A stretch of 64,000 nt of DNA from Desulfobulbaceae bacterium. GTDB taxonomy: Bacteria > Desulfobacterota > Desulfobulbia > Desulfobulbales > Desulfocapsaceae. The stretch lies in NCBI GenBank assembly GCA_024636345.1, contig JAGXHG010000032.1, positions 62,001 to 126,000 on the forward strand, written 5' to 3'. Both the position numbers and the translations under genes were made by a program. Below, in pieces: positions 20,304-30,818 of this stretch; position 1 is the stretch's first letter, and each line of letters starts with the position of its first letter. Below the pieces are notes generated by a model. It had not been told where the DNA came from. It did not search any database and was given only the letters and a program-made list of their open reading frames with translations.

Positions 20304-20609
20304 TTAGCTCGGTTGAGAAAATTCGATCCGAATATTTTCATCATCAGCCTGAGTTAACGTATACTGGCTGCCGTCGGTAAAAATCATTGCATGGGCCACG
20401 GCAACATTTTTCAGCTTGGCAATGGAGTCTTTGATCTCACTTTCTTCAGCCTCACTGTTGGTATGGATGAGGAGCTCCTTGTCGCTGACGGTGAATTGCA
20501 GAAGAAAGGCATTATGTTCCAAAAACACCAGATCCTCATAGGCGTAGGATATGCCCATGTCGGCAGCTTCAACAATTTCCGTTACAATCCCTACGGGTTT
20601 CAGGCTCAT
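20304..20609 (-). CDS. uncharacterized 101-aa protein, translationally coupled to the HEPN-like gene
   Basis: Start overlaps upstream stop (ATGA, 20606-20609). Confidence 0.7.
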   Translation of the reverse strand: MSLKPVGIVTEIVEAADMGISYAYEDLVFLEHNAFLLQFTVSDKELLIHTNSEAEESEIKDSIAKLKNVAVAHAMIFTDGSQYTLTQADDENIRIEFSQPS

Positions 20610-21061
20610 TTTTCATTCTTCCCGTCTAAAAGTTGTTTTTCCACCAAATTCTGCAACCTGCTGGCCAGATCCAGCATGACAGGAATTTCCTCCATGGCCG
20701 GGCCGGTGATATTGAACGTATCCACGTCACAGATCTCCTGATATTGATCAAGATTCAAAAGTCCCTCCCGTATGCCCGACATGGCGCCGGGAAAGGCCTC
20801 ATCCATAGCCTCGACAAGATCTTTCATGGTGTGGTTATTGGGTAATTTCCCCTGGCACATCAAGGCTGTCATGACGAATTTTTCAATTGCCATGGCAATA
20901 ATGTTGTACAGGATCACGGTAGTGAAGGCCTTTTTTTGCTGCGCATAAGCTGAGGATGCGGTCTTGAGGAAAGCTTTCCCTTCACCCCAGAAATCTTCCC
21001 ATCCCTGGATGGGCTGGGCCTTTTTGAGGTCGGATAGTGAAAAGTTTGGGGTCGGTTCCAT
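20606..21061 (-). CDS. HEPN-domain-like helical protein
   Basis: AYAQQKKAFTTVILYNIIAMAIEKFVMTALMCQGKLPNNHTMKDLVEAMDEAFP resembles HEPN helix pattern. Confidence 0.55.
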   Translation of the reverse strand: MEPTPNFSLSDLKKAQPIQGWEDFWGEGKAFLKTASSAYAQQKKAFTTVILYNIIAMAIEKFVMTALMCQGKLPNNHTMKDLVEAMDEAFPGAMSGIREGLLNLDQYQEICDVDTFNITGPAMEEIPVMLDLASRLQNLVEKQLLDGKNEK

Positions 21062-21157
21062 GGAGGTGCTCCTCTTTTTTGGTGCGGAAAAAGGTTGAAT
21101 GGATCTACCAACACGGCCTTTTCAGTGGGCTGGGGTAACCATGGAATCCCTGACAGA

Positions 21158-21343
21158 TCACAACTCTTCAGCCTTGCTGAGAGTATAGATGTCTCGCCAT
21201 CTGGCACCACAGGTTGCACAAAACATGGAGACATGAACCTTGCCAGTCTTTATCTTTTCCAGTGGCGCACTTGCCTTAATGGCCGAGGAACCGCATTTGG
21301 GGCAATTTTCACCATTGGACTCCAGGTATGATTTAAAGGTCAT
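21158..21343 (-). CDS. 61-aa zinc-ribbon protein
   Basis: CPKCGSSAIKAS...VSMFCATCGARW; TGATG overlap with the upstream gene. Confidence 0.75.
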   Translation of the reverse strand: MTFKSYLESNGENCPKCGSSAIKASAPLEKIKTGKVHVSMFCATCGARWRDIYTLSKAEEL

Positions 21344-21690
21344 CAGTTCCCTCTTTTTTGTTCATCGCAGGACAGGGCCTGCAGGTTGGGACAGGTTACT
21401 ACATCGTTATTTCCATCCCAGTCTCCCAGATAGGGCGCAAAACGTGGATTCATGAACCCTTGAATGCTCAAGCCATCAACCTCGACAAAGGGCCTCTTGA
21501 TTAAGATGGGGTCTGCCACCATCATCTCCACCGGCGCCTTACCGGCCACAAAGGCCAGAAGCTTTTCACGATTCCAGGAATAGCTGAGGATATCTATGCA
21601 ACGCAGGCTATGGCCGGCGGCACGAAGGATGGCCTTCTGCTTTTCTCCATTAGTGCAGCCCGGTTTTTCGAAAAAAGTAATCTCCGTCAT
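21343..21690 (-). CDS. ArsC/Spx-like nitrogenase-associated protein
   Basis: MTEITFFEKPGCTNGEKQKAILRAAGHSLRCIDILSYSW...MVADPILIKRPFVEVDG. Confidence 0.8.
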   Translation of the reverse strand: MTEITFFEKPGCTNGEKQKAILRAAGHSLRCIDILSYSWNREKLLAFVAGKAPVEMMVADPILIKRPFVEVDGLSIQGFMNPRFAPYLGDWDGNNDVVTCPNLQALSCDEQKRGN

Positions 21691-21709
21691 ATCCCATTAC
21701 CCTTACGCC

Positions 21710-22015
21710 CTACGAGGAAATCAAATACTCTGCTGCGGGCTCGCCATCCTCTATGCCATCAAGAATGGTATCAATGACATCGGTGCTGCTTACCCCTTTA
21801 AACCACCAATTTTCAGGTTGTACCACCATGATTGGACCAGACTCGCACTGCTTGAGGCAGGTGGTTGCTGTGACCAGGCAGTCAAGGCCTCGATCAAGGA
21901 TTTCTTCCTCAATATACTGGAGGAATCCATCGGTCTGCTTGTGGCAGAGACCTTTTTTATCGCCCGCTACCCGAAAACTCTGGCAGACAAGGATTTGTCG
22001 TTCTGGGATTGCCAT
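21710..22015 (-). CDS. thioredoxin-like [2Fe-2S] ferredoxin (C. pasteurianum 2FeFd type)
   Basis: ILVCQSFRVAGDKKGLCHK...TTCLKQCESGPIMVVQPENWWFKGV. Confidence 0.82.
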   Translation of the reverse strand: MAIPERQILVCQSFRVAGDKKGLCHKQTDGFLQYIEEEILDRGLDCLVTATTCLKQCESGPIMVVQPENWWFKGVSSTDVIDTILDGIEDGEPAAEYLISS

Positions 22016-22083
22016 TTTTTCTCCTTTCTTACATTAAAAAAAACTCATTTGCAGACCGCTGTTCAAGCCACCAAAAAAGACCA

Positions 22084-23241
22084 TTACTTACGGCACTTTT
22101 TGCCCTTTTTTCCACCACCATACAAGACATCAACCGTCCCTTCGATGCTGCCATCTGTGATCAAAACACTGATCCCCCGGCCACCCAGTGTCTTTCTCGG
22201 GCTCTCACCGGCACTGGCCGCCAGGAGGACAAAACAGTCCTTCAAGGTATCAGCCAGGATCTCCCAGCGAGACCCGCCAGTCCCCGGCTCCGGCAAAGTC
22301 CTGGTTTCAAGAAGACAGGTAAGCCCGTCTCCCCTGGGACCATAGATCAGCGCCTTGGCGGCATGCCCAAGATGAAGATCAACCTCCATACCACCAGAAC
22401 TTACCACCGCCGCGTTGGGACGCTCAGTGCTTGGCCTCGGACCGCAGCCGCAGCCAGTCCCATCAGCCGTTTTTGCTGCTACGATTTTTTCCGGAAGCAC
22501 CACAACAGAGAGATATTTCGCCATCTGTTCACGGATCCCGGCCATCTGTTCAAAGCTTGGTCGTTCAAGCAAGACCTCCTCTCCCTCTTCCGGATCGTAG
22601 GCCGCCACAGCCATGGACTGCACTCCCAGCTCTGCCATGGACCTGGCAATTTCCACCGCATGCTCGTCATTATATCCGGGATAGATCGTGGTTCTGACAT
22701 GTACCGTGCATCCGGCCAGGACAAAGGCCTTCACAGCCCCTTGCTGTTCACTCAGGAGCAACTCTGTTGCCGTAAACAGAGGAACAGTCTTGGACCCCGG
22801 CCGAATCCAGGCATACAACTTCTGCATCACCTCCAGATCAACAGCATCCACCAGCAGGGTGACATGGCTAACCCCGGCCTCAACCAGCTGCCGAGCCGCC
22901 TTTTCACCTCCCAATCCGAGTGTTGTGATGCCTAAGGCCATTTCCGGATATCGTTTACGAACCAGAGCCAGCATTGCAAAGGTCGACTCGGAATCCGCCA
23001 GCGGATCACCGGGACCGGCAATCGTCACTCCATCCACCCTGCCCCCCTCGCTCAGGATATCAGCAAGCAGGGCCAACGCCTGTTCTGGAATCATGGCCTG
23101 CCGAGACTCACCGGTCGCTGCAAATCGGATCCGGTTATTGGCACGCGGAGCAACCGCCATCTCAAACCACCGTCCCTGCGGAGAATGTGGCTGGTCAGCG
23201 GAACAACAACATGTGGTTGTATTAAGAGATGTCATTTTCAT
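22084..23241 (-). CDS. NifB-like protein with degenerate radical-SAM motif and C-terminal NifX-like domain
   Basis: Aligns along its length with NifB at 42299-43570 (VAPRANNRIRFA vs VAPKCNIKCNYC; AGPGDP; GVSHVT; GYNDEHAVEIA vs GVNDHHVEETA; LHLGHA vs QHLGET). Confidence 0.85.
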   Translation of the reverse strand: MKMTSLNTTTCCCSADQPHSPQGRWFEMAVAPRANNRIRFAATGESRQAMIPEQALALLADILSEGGRVDGVTIAGPGDPLADSESTFAMLALVRKRYPEMALGITTLGLGGEKAARQLVEAGVSHVTLLVDAVDLEVMQKLYAWIRPGSKTVPLFTATELLLSEQQGAVKAFVLAGCTVHVRTTIYPGYNDEHAVEIARSMAELGVQSMAVAAYDPEEGEEVLLERPSFEQMAGIREQMAKYLSVVVLPEKIVAAKTADGTGCGCGPRPSTERPNAAVVSSGGMEVDLHLGHAAKALIYGPRGDGLTCLLETRTLPEPGTGGSRWEILADTLKDCFVLLAASAGESPRKTLGGRGISVLITDGSIEGTVDVLYGGGKKGKKCRK

Positions 23242-23322
23242 TCACTGGTGAAGATGATTATAATGCTGAACTTTTTTAAGTCCCCCCGAAAAACAGGAGG
23301 GATATATCATCCTTGTTCTTTC

Positions 23323-24696
23323 TTACAGGACAAGTTCAAACGTCGTCTCTGGGTCATCCCGATCCTTGCGATCCTGCAGAGCTCCAAGAATCTTTTCCAG
23401 AAGCCGTAAGGCCCCCTTGTATCCAACCGTGGGGAAATATTGATGTCCCTGACGGTCAAGGATAGGGAAACCCCAGCGCACCAGAGGGATATCCTCGTCC
23501 CGAGCGATATACTTGCAATAAGTATTACCCATAATCAAATCTACCGGTTCGTTCTTGATCCACTGATGGAGCAGGAACATATCCCCCTTGGCCTTGACAT
23601 TAACCTCAAACGGCATGTCCTTGGTAATCTCTTTGATCCGTGCTTCAAAGGCTTTGCCAGGGGTGCCGGTCACAATATGCACCGGACACATATCCATGGA
23701 AACCAGAAACTCAGTCATTGCAATGAGCTGATCGGGATCACCCACCAGCGCCACCTTTTTATGATAGAGGTACTGATGCATATCAGAGATCATGTCGACC
23801 AACTGTCCCCGTTCCATGGACAGCTCATCCGGGACCGTAACACCGCCCATAATGCGCAGGGCATCAATAAAGCGATCCGTGGCCTTCAGGCCAAACGGCA
23901 TATCCAGTACCTGACAGGGAACCTTATTTTGAGTATCCAATGTACGGGCCGCATCACCAGAACACCATTCCCCAAGGGCCAGGGTACCGATGGAATCACC
24001 TGCGGATATGAGTTCCTCCACCGTGGTGCCGCCATCCGGAAACATCTTGTATTCTCCGGACAGAGGACCGTTCAAGACACCAGAGGTATCAGGAAAGAGG
24101 ATGGTCTTCACCCCGAGCATATTGGTCAGCCGCTTGATCTCTTCCATATCCGACGGCTCTACCCAACCAGGGATAACATTCACCTTACCATTCTTTTTAC
24201 CGGTGCTCTCAGCGAGTCCGGCCATGGATTTAACCATGTTAGAAAATCCAGTAACATGCGACCCCACATAACTGGGAGTAGAGGCGCTGATCATATACTT
24301 ACCCTCGGGTATCTTGCCCTCGGTGATCGCCTTTTTCCTGATCTGCTTGAGATCATCACCAATGGTCTCGGAAAGACAGGTGGTATGGGCGGCAATAATC
24401 ACCGGATTATAGACGGCAAAGATATTTTCGATGGCCTGAAGCATATTTGCCTGGCCGCCAAAGACCGACGATCCTTCCGTAAAGGAACTGGTAGCAGCGG
24501 AGACCGGTTCTTTGTAATGCCTGGTCAAGGCGCTTCGATGATAGGCGCAGCAACCCTGAGAGCCGTGACTATGCGGCAGACAACCATGGATGCCGAGTGC
24601 GGCATACATGGCACCGATGGGCTGGCAGGTCTTGGCCGGATTGATCATCAAGGCGCTGCGCTCGGTTATTTCTTTTGGTGTGTGTCGTAATAACAT
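23323..24696 (-). CDS. nifK: nitrogenase MoFe protein beta subunit
   Basis: MLLRHTPKEITERSALMINPAKTCQPIGAMYAALGIHGCLPHSHGSQGCCAYHRSALTRHYKEP. Confidence 0.97.
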   Translation of the reverse strand: MLLRHTPKEITERSALMINPAKTCQPIGAMYAALGIHGCLPHSHGSQGCCAYHRSALTRHYKEPVSAATSSFTEGSSVFGGQANMLQAIENIFAVYNPVIIAAHTTCLSETIGDDLKQIRKKAITEGKIPEGKYMISASTPSYVGSHVTGFSNMVKSMAGLAESTGKKNGKVNVIPGWVEPSDMEEIKRLTNMLGVKTILFPDTSGVLNGPLSGEYKMFPDGGTTVEELISAGDSIGTLALGEWCSGDAARTLDTQNKVPCQVLDMPFGLKATDRFIDALRIMGGVTVPDELSMERGQLVDMISDMHQYLYHKKVALVGDPDQLIAMTEFLVSMDMCPVHIVTGTPGKAFEARIKEITKDMPFEVNVKAKGDMFLLHQWIKNEPVDLIMGNTYCKYIARDEDIPLVRWGFPILDRQGHQYFPTVGYKGALRLLEKILGALQDRKDRDDPETTFELVL

Positions 24697-24740
24697 GGTT
24701 AACCTCGATAGGTATTTAGTCTCTATTCTGTAGGTATTTT

Positions 24741-24780
24741 GTCTGTAGTCTTTTAGCTCACAGCCTAAAAGACTACAGAC
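24741..24780. other. perfect 16-bp inverted repeat between nifD and nifK
   Basis: GTCTGTAGTCTTTTAG-CTCACAGC-CTAAAAGACTACAGAC. Confidence 0.9.
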
Positions 24781-24795
24781 GATCAACCTGAATAC

Positions 24796-26433
24796 TTATT
24801 CGCATCCGTAACTGGCAGAAAGTTGGGGATTGTTCTGCCATGGGGCCTTCATGTAGCTCCAGACCTTGCTGTTCACCAGGCGGTCGATTTCATGATAAAA
24901 ATTGACCGCACCCTTAAACCCGGCATACGGACCACCCGAATCGTAGCTGTGCAGTTGTTTCATGGGCACGCCCAGCTTCTGGATGGAATATTTTTCCTTG
25001 ATTCCGGCACAGAAGATATCCGGCTTCATCAATTCCACCATTTTTTCCGCCTCGTACTGGTTCAGGTCATCAATGATCAGGGTGTCTTTATCCATATCAG
25101 GAAGCAACCCGTCATACTTTTTAAACTCGTAGCCGGCGTCTTCCAGCGCCTTGATCTCCTCTACACTCTTGCGTGGCTTGAAGCGGGTTTCATCTGCCTC
25201 AACCTCTAATTCTTCGATGTTCCGGCTGTCGGCATCCACTTTGAGATCAGGAATGACCTGACGTCCTTCATAGTCATCACGATGCGCAAACTCGTAACCG
25301 GCTGAGATGACCTTCATACCCATCTCGGCGAACAACTCCTGGTAATGATGGGCCCGGGAACCGCCCAAAAACATCATCGCGGTCTTGCCCTCGGTACGGG
25401 TCCGAACATCAGCACGAGCCTCCAAAACTTTCGGCATTTCCTCAGCGATAACCGCCTCCACCTGATCGATGAATTCCTGATCACCAAAGTACTGGGCGAT
25501 CTTGCGCAACGACTTGGCCGTGGCATCGGCACCGATAAAGTTCACCTTGATCCAGGGGATGCCATATTTTGTCTCCAGCATGTCGGCCACATAATTAATG
25601 GAGCGATGACACATAACGGCATTCAGGTCGGCTTTATGGGCCGAAGCGAACTGGTCATAGGTGGAGTTGCCGGAAAAGGTGGCAATATTAGTGATTCCGC
25701 ATTTTTTGAAGATGCGATCAATCTCAAAGCCGTCACCTCCGATGTTGTACTCGCCCAGCAGGTTTATCTTGTATTTGCCGGGTTTTTCCGCATCATTTTC
25801 GCCGACGATATGCCGGAAGACCTGGTTGTTGGCAATATGGTGGCCGGCAGACTGGGAAACACCCTTGTACCCTTCACAGGAGAAGGCATAGACATTGCAG
25901 TCACCAAATTTTTCCTTCATCCTTTTGGTCACGGTATGGATATCATCACCGATCAGACCCACCGGGCAGGTCGCAAAAACGGCTATTGACCGAGGATGAA
26001 AGAGGTCATAGGCTTCCTGGATGGCCTGGGCCAGCTTCTTCTCACCACCAAAAATAATATCTGAATCCTGCATGTCGGTACTGAAGCAGTAATTCATGTA
26101 GTTCGCACCATCCGTCCCGGCATCTGTCTGATTCCGGCGGGTCAGCCAGGCATAAAAGCTGCAGCCGATGGGACCATGGACAATATTAACGATATCCCGG
26201 GTCGGGCCCATGATAACACCCTTGCAGCCGGCATAGGTACAGCCGCGCATGGTGATGATTCCGGGTGTGGTACGAACGTTTGCCGTAATCTCTGGGGTTT
26301 CATTCTCCAGAGCCTCATTGATCATAATTTGTTTGGAGCGCTTGCGGGCGACCTTCGTCGGATACTTAGACAGCAGCTCCGCCTTGACATGAGCAGGATC
26401 CCACTGCACCATTTTTTTCTTAGTTGTTGCCAT
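24796..26433 (-). CDS. nifD: nitrogenase MoFe protein alpha subunit
   Basis: MRGCTYAGCKGVIMGPTRDIVNIVHGPIGCSFYAWLTRRNQT; 545 aa. Confidence 0.97.
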   Translation of the reverse strand: MATTKKKMVQWDPAHVKAELLSKYPTKVARKRSKQIMINEALENETPEITANVRTTPGIITMRGCTYAGCKGVIMGPTRDIVNIVHGPIGCSFYAWLTRRNQTDAGTDGANYMNYCFSTDMQDSDIIFGGEKKLAQAIQEAYDLFHPRSIAVFATCPVGLIGDDIHTVTKRMKEKFGDCNVYAFSCEGYKGVSQSAGHHIANNQVFRHIVGENDAEKPGKYKINLLGEYNIGGDGFEIDRIFKKCGITNIATFSGNSTYDQFASAHKADLNAVMCHRSINYVADMLETKYGIPWIKVNFIGADATAKSLRKIAQYFGDQEFIDQVEAVIAEEMPKVLEARADVRTRTEGKTAMMFLGGSRAHHYQELFAEMGMKVISAGYEFAHRDDYEGRQVIPDLKVDADSRNIEELEVEADETRFKPRKSVEEIKALEDAGYEFKKYDGLLPDMDKDTLIIDDLNQYEAEKMVELMKPDIFCAGIKEKYSIQKLGVPMKQLHSYDSGGPYAGFKGAVNFYHEIDRLVNSKVWSYMKAPWQNNPQLSASYGCE

Positions 26434-26467
26434 TTCACCTACTCCTTATTGATTGTATGCCAACGGC

Positions 26468-26842
26468 CTAGACGATGGACTTGAGCCCGGTTTCTCCGGT
26501 ACGAACGCGGAGAGCATCCGCCACTGGCAACACAAATATCTTGCCATCACCTGGTTTGCCGGTCTGATTGGTTTGGATGATCGCCTGCACCACATCATCG
26601 ACAAGCTCATCCTTGACCACCACCGTCACCATCCGCTTGGCATACAGTTTGCCTTTTTCGCCAAGCAGTGACGCTGCTTCCTCATAGCCTTGATTCGCCC
26701 CCTCAAGGACATGCATATTAACAAAACCCTTGCCCCGGCCATGGGCCTCATGGGCAAAAAAGGCGTCAATTCCGGCATCAGTCAGGGCCTGTTTGGTCTG
26801 ATTCATCATATTTATCCGCACGACTGCAATCACCTCTTTCAT
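26468..26842 (-). CDS. nifI2: PII-family nitrogenase regulator NifI2
   Basis: MKEVIAVVRINMMNQTKQALTDAGIDAFFAHEAHGRGKG; position nifH-nifI1-nifI2-nifD. Confidence 0.93.
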   Translation of the reverse strand: MKEVIAVVRINMMNQTKQALTDAGIDAFFAHEAHGRGKGFVNMHVLEGANQGYEEAASLLGEKGKLYAKRMVTVVVKDELVDDVVQAIIQTNQTGKPGDGKIFVLPVADALRVRTGETGLKSIV

Positions 26843-27195
26843 ACCGGTCTCCTCTCGGATTCAAATTCGGTCTCCTTAACCCCGGAGCTGATGGTGTAGG
26901 CCTCCTCCACATCACTGACGAAGATCTTCCCATCGCCAAAAGCCCCTTTGGCCCCGGACTTGGCCGTTTTCATGATGGTATCAAGGACGAAATCCTTGTC
27001 CGCCGGGTTAATCACGCTCATAAGCATGACCTTGGGGATCTCGTCATAGGTAACATCGCCAATCTTTATGCCACGCTGCTTGCCGCGGCCTGCCACCGAA
27101 TACTTGGTCACTGAAGGAAATCCCGCATCCATCAAGGCTGAAAGAATCTTGTCCGCTTTCTCTGGTCTGACAATGGCTCTGATCATGGTTAACAT
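26839..27195 (-). CDS. nifI1: PII-family nitrogenase regulator NifI1
   Basis: MLTMIRAIVRPEKADKILSALMDAGFPSVTKYSVAGRGKQRGIKIGDVTYDEIPK. Confidence 0.93.
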   Translation of the reverse strand: MLTMIRAIVRPEKADKILSALMDAGFPSVTKYSVAGRGKQRGIKIGDVTYDEIPKVMLMSVINPADKDFVLDTIMKTAKSGAKGAFGDGKIFVSDVEEAYTISSGVKETEFESERRPV

Positions 27196-27249
27196 GCTCT
27201 TTTCTCCCTACTGTATATTTTTATTATAATTTCTAATAGTTACAAACTA

Positions 27250-28209
<960 letters not shown>

Positions 28210-28292
28210 TTAAAAAATCATAGTTCCCTGATTGGCGTGGATTTTAGAAGCATTAACCGCTACGACACAACAAAAAGTCTATCAATCCATTT

Positions 28293-28308
28293 TGTTCAAA
28301 AGTTGACA
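28293..28308. promoter_or_regulatory. NifA upstream activator site
   Basis: TGT-TCAAAAGTTG-ACA (TGT-N10-ACA), about 90 bp upstream of the sigma54 element. Confidence 0.8.
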
Positions 28309-28762
28309 ATTTGAGAGGAAGGTTACAATTTGGTAGAGAAAGTGGTGACAGGCATGATAGGCTCTAAACAAGAGCGGACGACACGAAAATATTGAACCCG
28401 GTAATTTTGATTGTGGAGCGACAAAACCCGCAATGAATGGTGGAGGTGAGAGATTAAATCCTCTTTTATCGATCTGTCATCCGGAGCTGATCGGCCGCCG
28501 TGGCGACAGACACAATCCTGGCCCGCAACTTGACCGCCACTGCCAGGATACGGGCGGGTCAGGACACTGCCTTGCTGCTGCTCCATGGAAAAGCCCTCTC
28601 TCTTAAGAGAACATCGTACATTTCTGTATTTCCTAACATCAATAAATTACAAAATTGTATCATACTTGCCCGTAAACACCCCCAGCAACCCGACCTCCAT
28701 TGACCTGTTAACGTTTTGATATACATCAATATATACAATTAACTTCAGTAAAGATTAAATAT

Positions 28763-28778
28763 TGGCATAGTTGATGCT
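28763..28778 (+). promoter_or_regulatory. sigma54 promoter of glnB-amtB
   Basis: TGGCAT-AGTTG-ATGCT. Confidence 0.75.
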
Positions 28779-28791
28779 TTATAAAAATTAA

Positions 28792-29205
<414 letters not shown>

Positions 29206-29278
29206 GGATGGAATTGAGACAAACAACCGTTTCGAAGCCCAAGTGCTTCGCTAAAATTTTACTGACAGAGGCAATCCT

Positions 29279-30610
29279 ATGAAAAAAACGCTACTGGTAC
29301 TTCTAGCCCTGCTGGCTGTGCCTGCCCTATGCTGGGCAGGTGAAGAGGCGGCGCCGACAATTATGACGAATGCGGACGCGATTAAAGGTGTACAGACCAA
29401 CCTGAATTATGTATGGACCCTGGTTTGCGCCGCTTTGGTTTTCTTCATGCAGGCCGGATTTGCCTGCGTTGAGGCTGGCTTTACCCGGGCCAAGAACTCG
29501 ATCAATATCATGATGAAAAACCTGATGGACTTCTCCGTTGGCTCCCTCGCCTTCTGGGCACTCGGTTTTGGCCTGATGTTTGGCACCACCACTACCGGCT
29601 GGTTTGGCACAGACGGCTTTTTCCTCAGTGATTTTACAGTTGGTGGCGACCCCTGGATCCTTGCCTTCTGGATGTTCCAGGTTGTGTTCGCCGCCACGGC
29701 AGCCACCATCGTTTCCGGGGCTATGGCCGAGCGGACCAAGTTCGTGACCTATATTCTCTACAGCGTGGTTATCTCTGCCGTCGTCTACCCGATATTCGGC
29801 AGCTGGGCATGGGGCGGCCTCTTCCATGGCGGCGGCTGGCTGGAAAAACTTGGCTTTATCGATTTTGCCGGTTCAACTGTCGTCCACTCCATCGGCGGCT
29901 GGGCAGCGCTGGCAGGTGCCCTGGTCATCGGACCACGCATCGGGAAGTATACGAAGAGCGGTAAAGTAAAGGCTATCCCCGGGCACAATATCCCATTGGC
30001 CGCACTCGGCGTCTTTATCCTCTGGCTGGGCTGGTTCGGGTTTAATGCGGGTTCCACCACAACAGGCGATACCAGTATTGCCATGATCTTTGTCAACACC
30101 AGCCTGGCAGCCGCAGCCGGATGCGTTACCGCAATGCTGGCCTCATGGCTCATCTTCAAGAAGCCGGAGATCGGTATGAGTCTGAACGGGGCCCTGGCCG
30201 GTCTGGTTGGCATTACCGCCGGTTGCGCCAATGTCTCACCGACGAGCTCCATCATTATCGGGGCCATTGCCGGCATACTCGTGGTCTTCTCAGTCCTCTT
30301 CTTTGACCGGATCGGCATCGATGATCCAGTCGGCGCCATCTCCGTCCATGGCGTAAATGGCGCCTGGGGAACTCTGGCCGCTGCTCTCTTCAACATTGAG
30401 GGAGTGACCGCCCACCTTGTCGGTGTCCAGCTCATTGGTATCGGCGCCGCCTTCATCTGGTCCTTCGGTTGCTGCTATATCCTCTTCAGGGTTCTGAAAG
30501 CCACTGTCGGCCTGCGGGTCACCGAAGAAGAAGAGCTCGAAGGTCTCGATATTGCCGAGCACGGAGGTCATGCCTATTTCGACTTCCAGATGGGATCCAA
30601 GCAGGCTTAA
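29279..30610 (+). CDS. amtB: ammonium transporter
   Basis: 443 aa; signal peptide, FMQAGFACVEAGFTRAKNSINIMMKNLMDF, VHSIGGWAALAGALVIGPR. Confidence 0.96.
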   Translation: MKKTLLVLLALLAVPALCWAGEEAAPTIMTNADAIKGVQTNLNYVWTLVCAALVFFMQAGFACVEAGFTRAKNSINIMMKNLMDFSVGSLAFWALGFGLMFGTTTTGWFGTDGFFLSDFTVGGDPWILAFWMFQVVFAATAATIVSGAMAERTKFVTYILYSVVISAVVYPIFGSWAWGGLFHGGGWLEKLGFIDFAGSTVVHSIGGWAALAGALVIGPRIGKYTKSGKVKAIPGHNIPLAALGVFILWLGWFGFNAGSTTTGDTSIAMIFVNTSLAAAAGCVTAMLASWLIFKKPEIGMSLNGALAGLVGITAGCANVSPTSSIIIGAIAGILVVFSVLFFDRIGIDDPVGAISVHGVNGAWGTLAAALFNIEGVTAHLVGVQLIGIGAAFIWSFGCCYILFRVLKATVGLRVTEEEELEGLDIAEHGGHAYFDFQMGSKQA

Positions 30611-30630
30611 TTCCTGACACGTACATCAAC

Positions 30631-30656
30631 TCCGGGGTGACATTTGTCACCCCGGA
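30631..30656 (+). terminator. hairpin downstream of amtB (no clear U tract)
   Basis: TCCGGGGTGACA-TT-TGTCACCCCGGA perfect stem. Confidence 0.65.
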
Positions 30657-30818
30657 CAATGAGCGAGTGGCTCTCCAGCAATCGTCTTTTATGACAATCA
30701 CCGCAACAACTATCCCACAAAAATTTCTTCACTTGCCAGGACGATCTTCTCCAAAAAAGTATCTATATAATGCCTTGTAATTTTCACACCACCAGTCAGT
30801 TAGTCCACCCCAGCTCTC

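Noticed and set aside
20304-21061. HEPN-MNT toxin-antitoxin module
   Set aside because: The coupled partner lacks GSxxxG/DxD nucleotidyltransferase motifs; kept only as a HEPN-like observation
23440-24690. 416-aa plus-strand ORF antisense to nifK
   Set aside because: Lies wholly over nifK; composition is that of a shadow frame with no recognisable domain
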